DNA of 64,000 bases from Rikenellaceae bacterium (lineage in GTDB: Bacteria > Bacteroidota > Bacteroidia > Bacteroidales > Rikenellaceae), in assembly GCA_015060165.1 (NCBI GenBank), contig SUZC01000003.1, positions 1 through 64,000 on the forward strand, written 5' to 3'. Made by a program: the position numbers and the translations under genes. Below the pieces are notes generated by a model that saw only the letters and a list, made by a program, of their open reading frames with translations, made no database searches and had not been told where the DNA came from. Below are positions 63,133 through 64,000 of the stretch, one piece after another. Position 1 is the stretch's first letter, and every line of letters starts with the position of its first letter.

Positions 63133-64000
63133 ATGTACGGAAAAATCAAAGAGCATCTCCAGCAGGAGTTGGCCGACATCAAGGCTGCCGGTCTCTACAA
63201 AACAGAGCGTATAATCGAGTCGCCACAGCGTGCCGAGATTCAGGTTGCAGGCAAGCCTGTACTTAATTTCTGCGCTAACAACTACCTCGGTCTTTCGGAC
63301 AATCAGCGCCTTATCGACGCAGCTAAGAAGGCTATGGACGAGCGTGGTTTCGGTATGTCATCTGTTCGTTTCATCTGCGGTTGCCAGGATATGCACAAGC
63401 AGTTGGAGAAGGCTATTGCCGACTACTTCGGAACTGAGGATACAATCCTCTATGCAGCTTGTTTCGATGCCAATGGTGGTGTGTTCGAGCCATTGCTTAC
63501 CGAGCAGGACGCTATCATCTCTGACGCATTGAACCACGCCTCAATTATCGACGGGGTGCGTTTGTGCAAGGCTGTGCGCTATCGTTTTGCAAATGCCGAT
63601 ATGGAGGAGTTGGAGGATTGCTTGAAGCGTGCTCAGGCTCAGCGTTTCCGTATCATCGTAACCGACGGTGTATTCTCAATGGATGGCAACGCAGCTCCGT
63701 TGGATAAGATCTGCGCATTGGCCGAGAAGTACGATGCTTTGGTTATGGTCGACGAGTGCCACTCGGCAGGTGTGTTGGGTGCCACAGGTCGTGGTATCAC
63801 CGAGCTCTACAACTTGCGTGGTCAGGTGGATATCCTCACAGGTACTTTAGGCAAGGCCTTTGGTGGTGCTGTGGGTGGTTTCACAACCGGTCGCAAGGAG
63901 ATTATCGATATGTTGCGCCAGCGCTCACGTCCATACCTCTTCTCAAACTCATTGCCACCCGCAGTCGTAGGTGCAAGCATCGAGATGTTCAAGATGTTGG
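63133..64000 (+). CDS. kbl: Glycine C-acetyltransferase (2-amino-3-ketobutyrate CoA ligase), 5' part
   Basis: 289 codons visible; runs off the window. PLP enzyme of the alpha-oxoamine synthase family that splits 2-amino-3-oxobutyrate with CoA into glycine and acetyl-CoA (threonine breakdown). Marks: NFCANNYLGLSDN, ALNHASIIDGVRL, VDECHSAGVLGATGRG and the PLP lysine in TLGKAFGGAVGG. A plain SPT- or BioF-type homologue is less likely given the N-terminus (ADIKAAGLYKTERII). Confidence 0.93.
   Translation, partial: MYGKIKEHLQQELADIKAAGLYKTERIIESPQRAEIQVAGKPVLNFCANNYLGLSDNQRLIDAAKKAMDERGFGMSSVRFICGCQDMHKQLEKAIADYFGTEDTILYAACFDANGGVFEPLLTEQDAIISDALNHASIIDGVRLCKAVRYRFANADMEELEDCLKRAQAQRFRIIVTDGVFSMDGNAAPLDKICALAEKYDALVMVDECHSAGVLGATGRGITELYNLRGQVDILTGTLGKAFGGAVGGFTTGRKEIIDMLRQRSRPYLFSNSLPPAVVGASIEMFKML

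Overview
The window looks like a chromosome segment of a member of the Bacteroidota, most likely order Bacteroidales (Rikenellaceae/Alistipes-like is only a guess). The support is: Bacteroidota-type promoters (TTTG, 19-22 bp, TAnnTTTG) in front of many genes; near absence of Shine-Dalgarno sequences; lipoproteins with short signals ending in ...GCSKE/D; fimbrillin-family proteins; a GldE homologue; a MobV-type relaxase; and C10 and M13 exported peptidases. No tRNA, rRNA or CRISPR array was seen.

Bases 1 to about 11,700 are an accessory island: the C-terminal part of a MobV relaxase, an AlbA_2/Schlafen-like regulator, a LytTR regulator followed by a MACPF (perforin-like) protein, then a fimbrillin-type operon (two tiny Gly-rich peptides and three lipoproteins, two with beta-helix-like tails) behind a long leader holding an (AC)16 microsatellite, an orphan 131-aa protein and a secreted small protein. 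Core genes start at metG (12,435).

The rest is mostly core: metG, a GIY-YIG protein, ilvE; minus-strand HAD-ybeY-mnmG with a perfect parS-like palindrome just past mnmG; minus-strand TPR gene and EnvC-like gene; pheS; a patatin/beta-barrel protein; sppA; an M13 peptidase; dnaB; a comM-like gene; the cell-wall/division block murG, murC, ftsQ, ftsA, ftsZ; gldE and a phosphopantetheinyl transferase; an ABC exporter; mqnA; corA; tpiA and lysS (minus); a structured RNA that could be 6S RNA; an organophosphate-type MFS transporter; and the 5' part of kbl.

The most unusual layer is spread through the core. Five genes encode homologous small lipoproteins (27,300; 33,782; 37,169; 53,493, which carries two domain copies; 62,165). 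One sits 10 bp behind a C10 (streptopain-like) protease, the position where inhibitors are found in other C10 loci. Three of them share an almost identical upstream cassette whose promoter spacer contains a poly-C tract of different length in each copy (9 C; 10 positions interrupted by T; 10 C), a layout expected for slipped-strand phase variation. About 45 bp of the cassette also lies upstream of the C10 and M13 peptidase genes. The same intergenic regions carry a family of about 155-240 bp inverted-repeat elements with ACGTCATTCC-like ends and hairpins whose stems change in a compensatory way.
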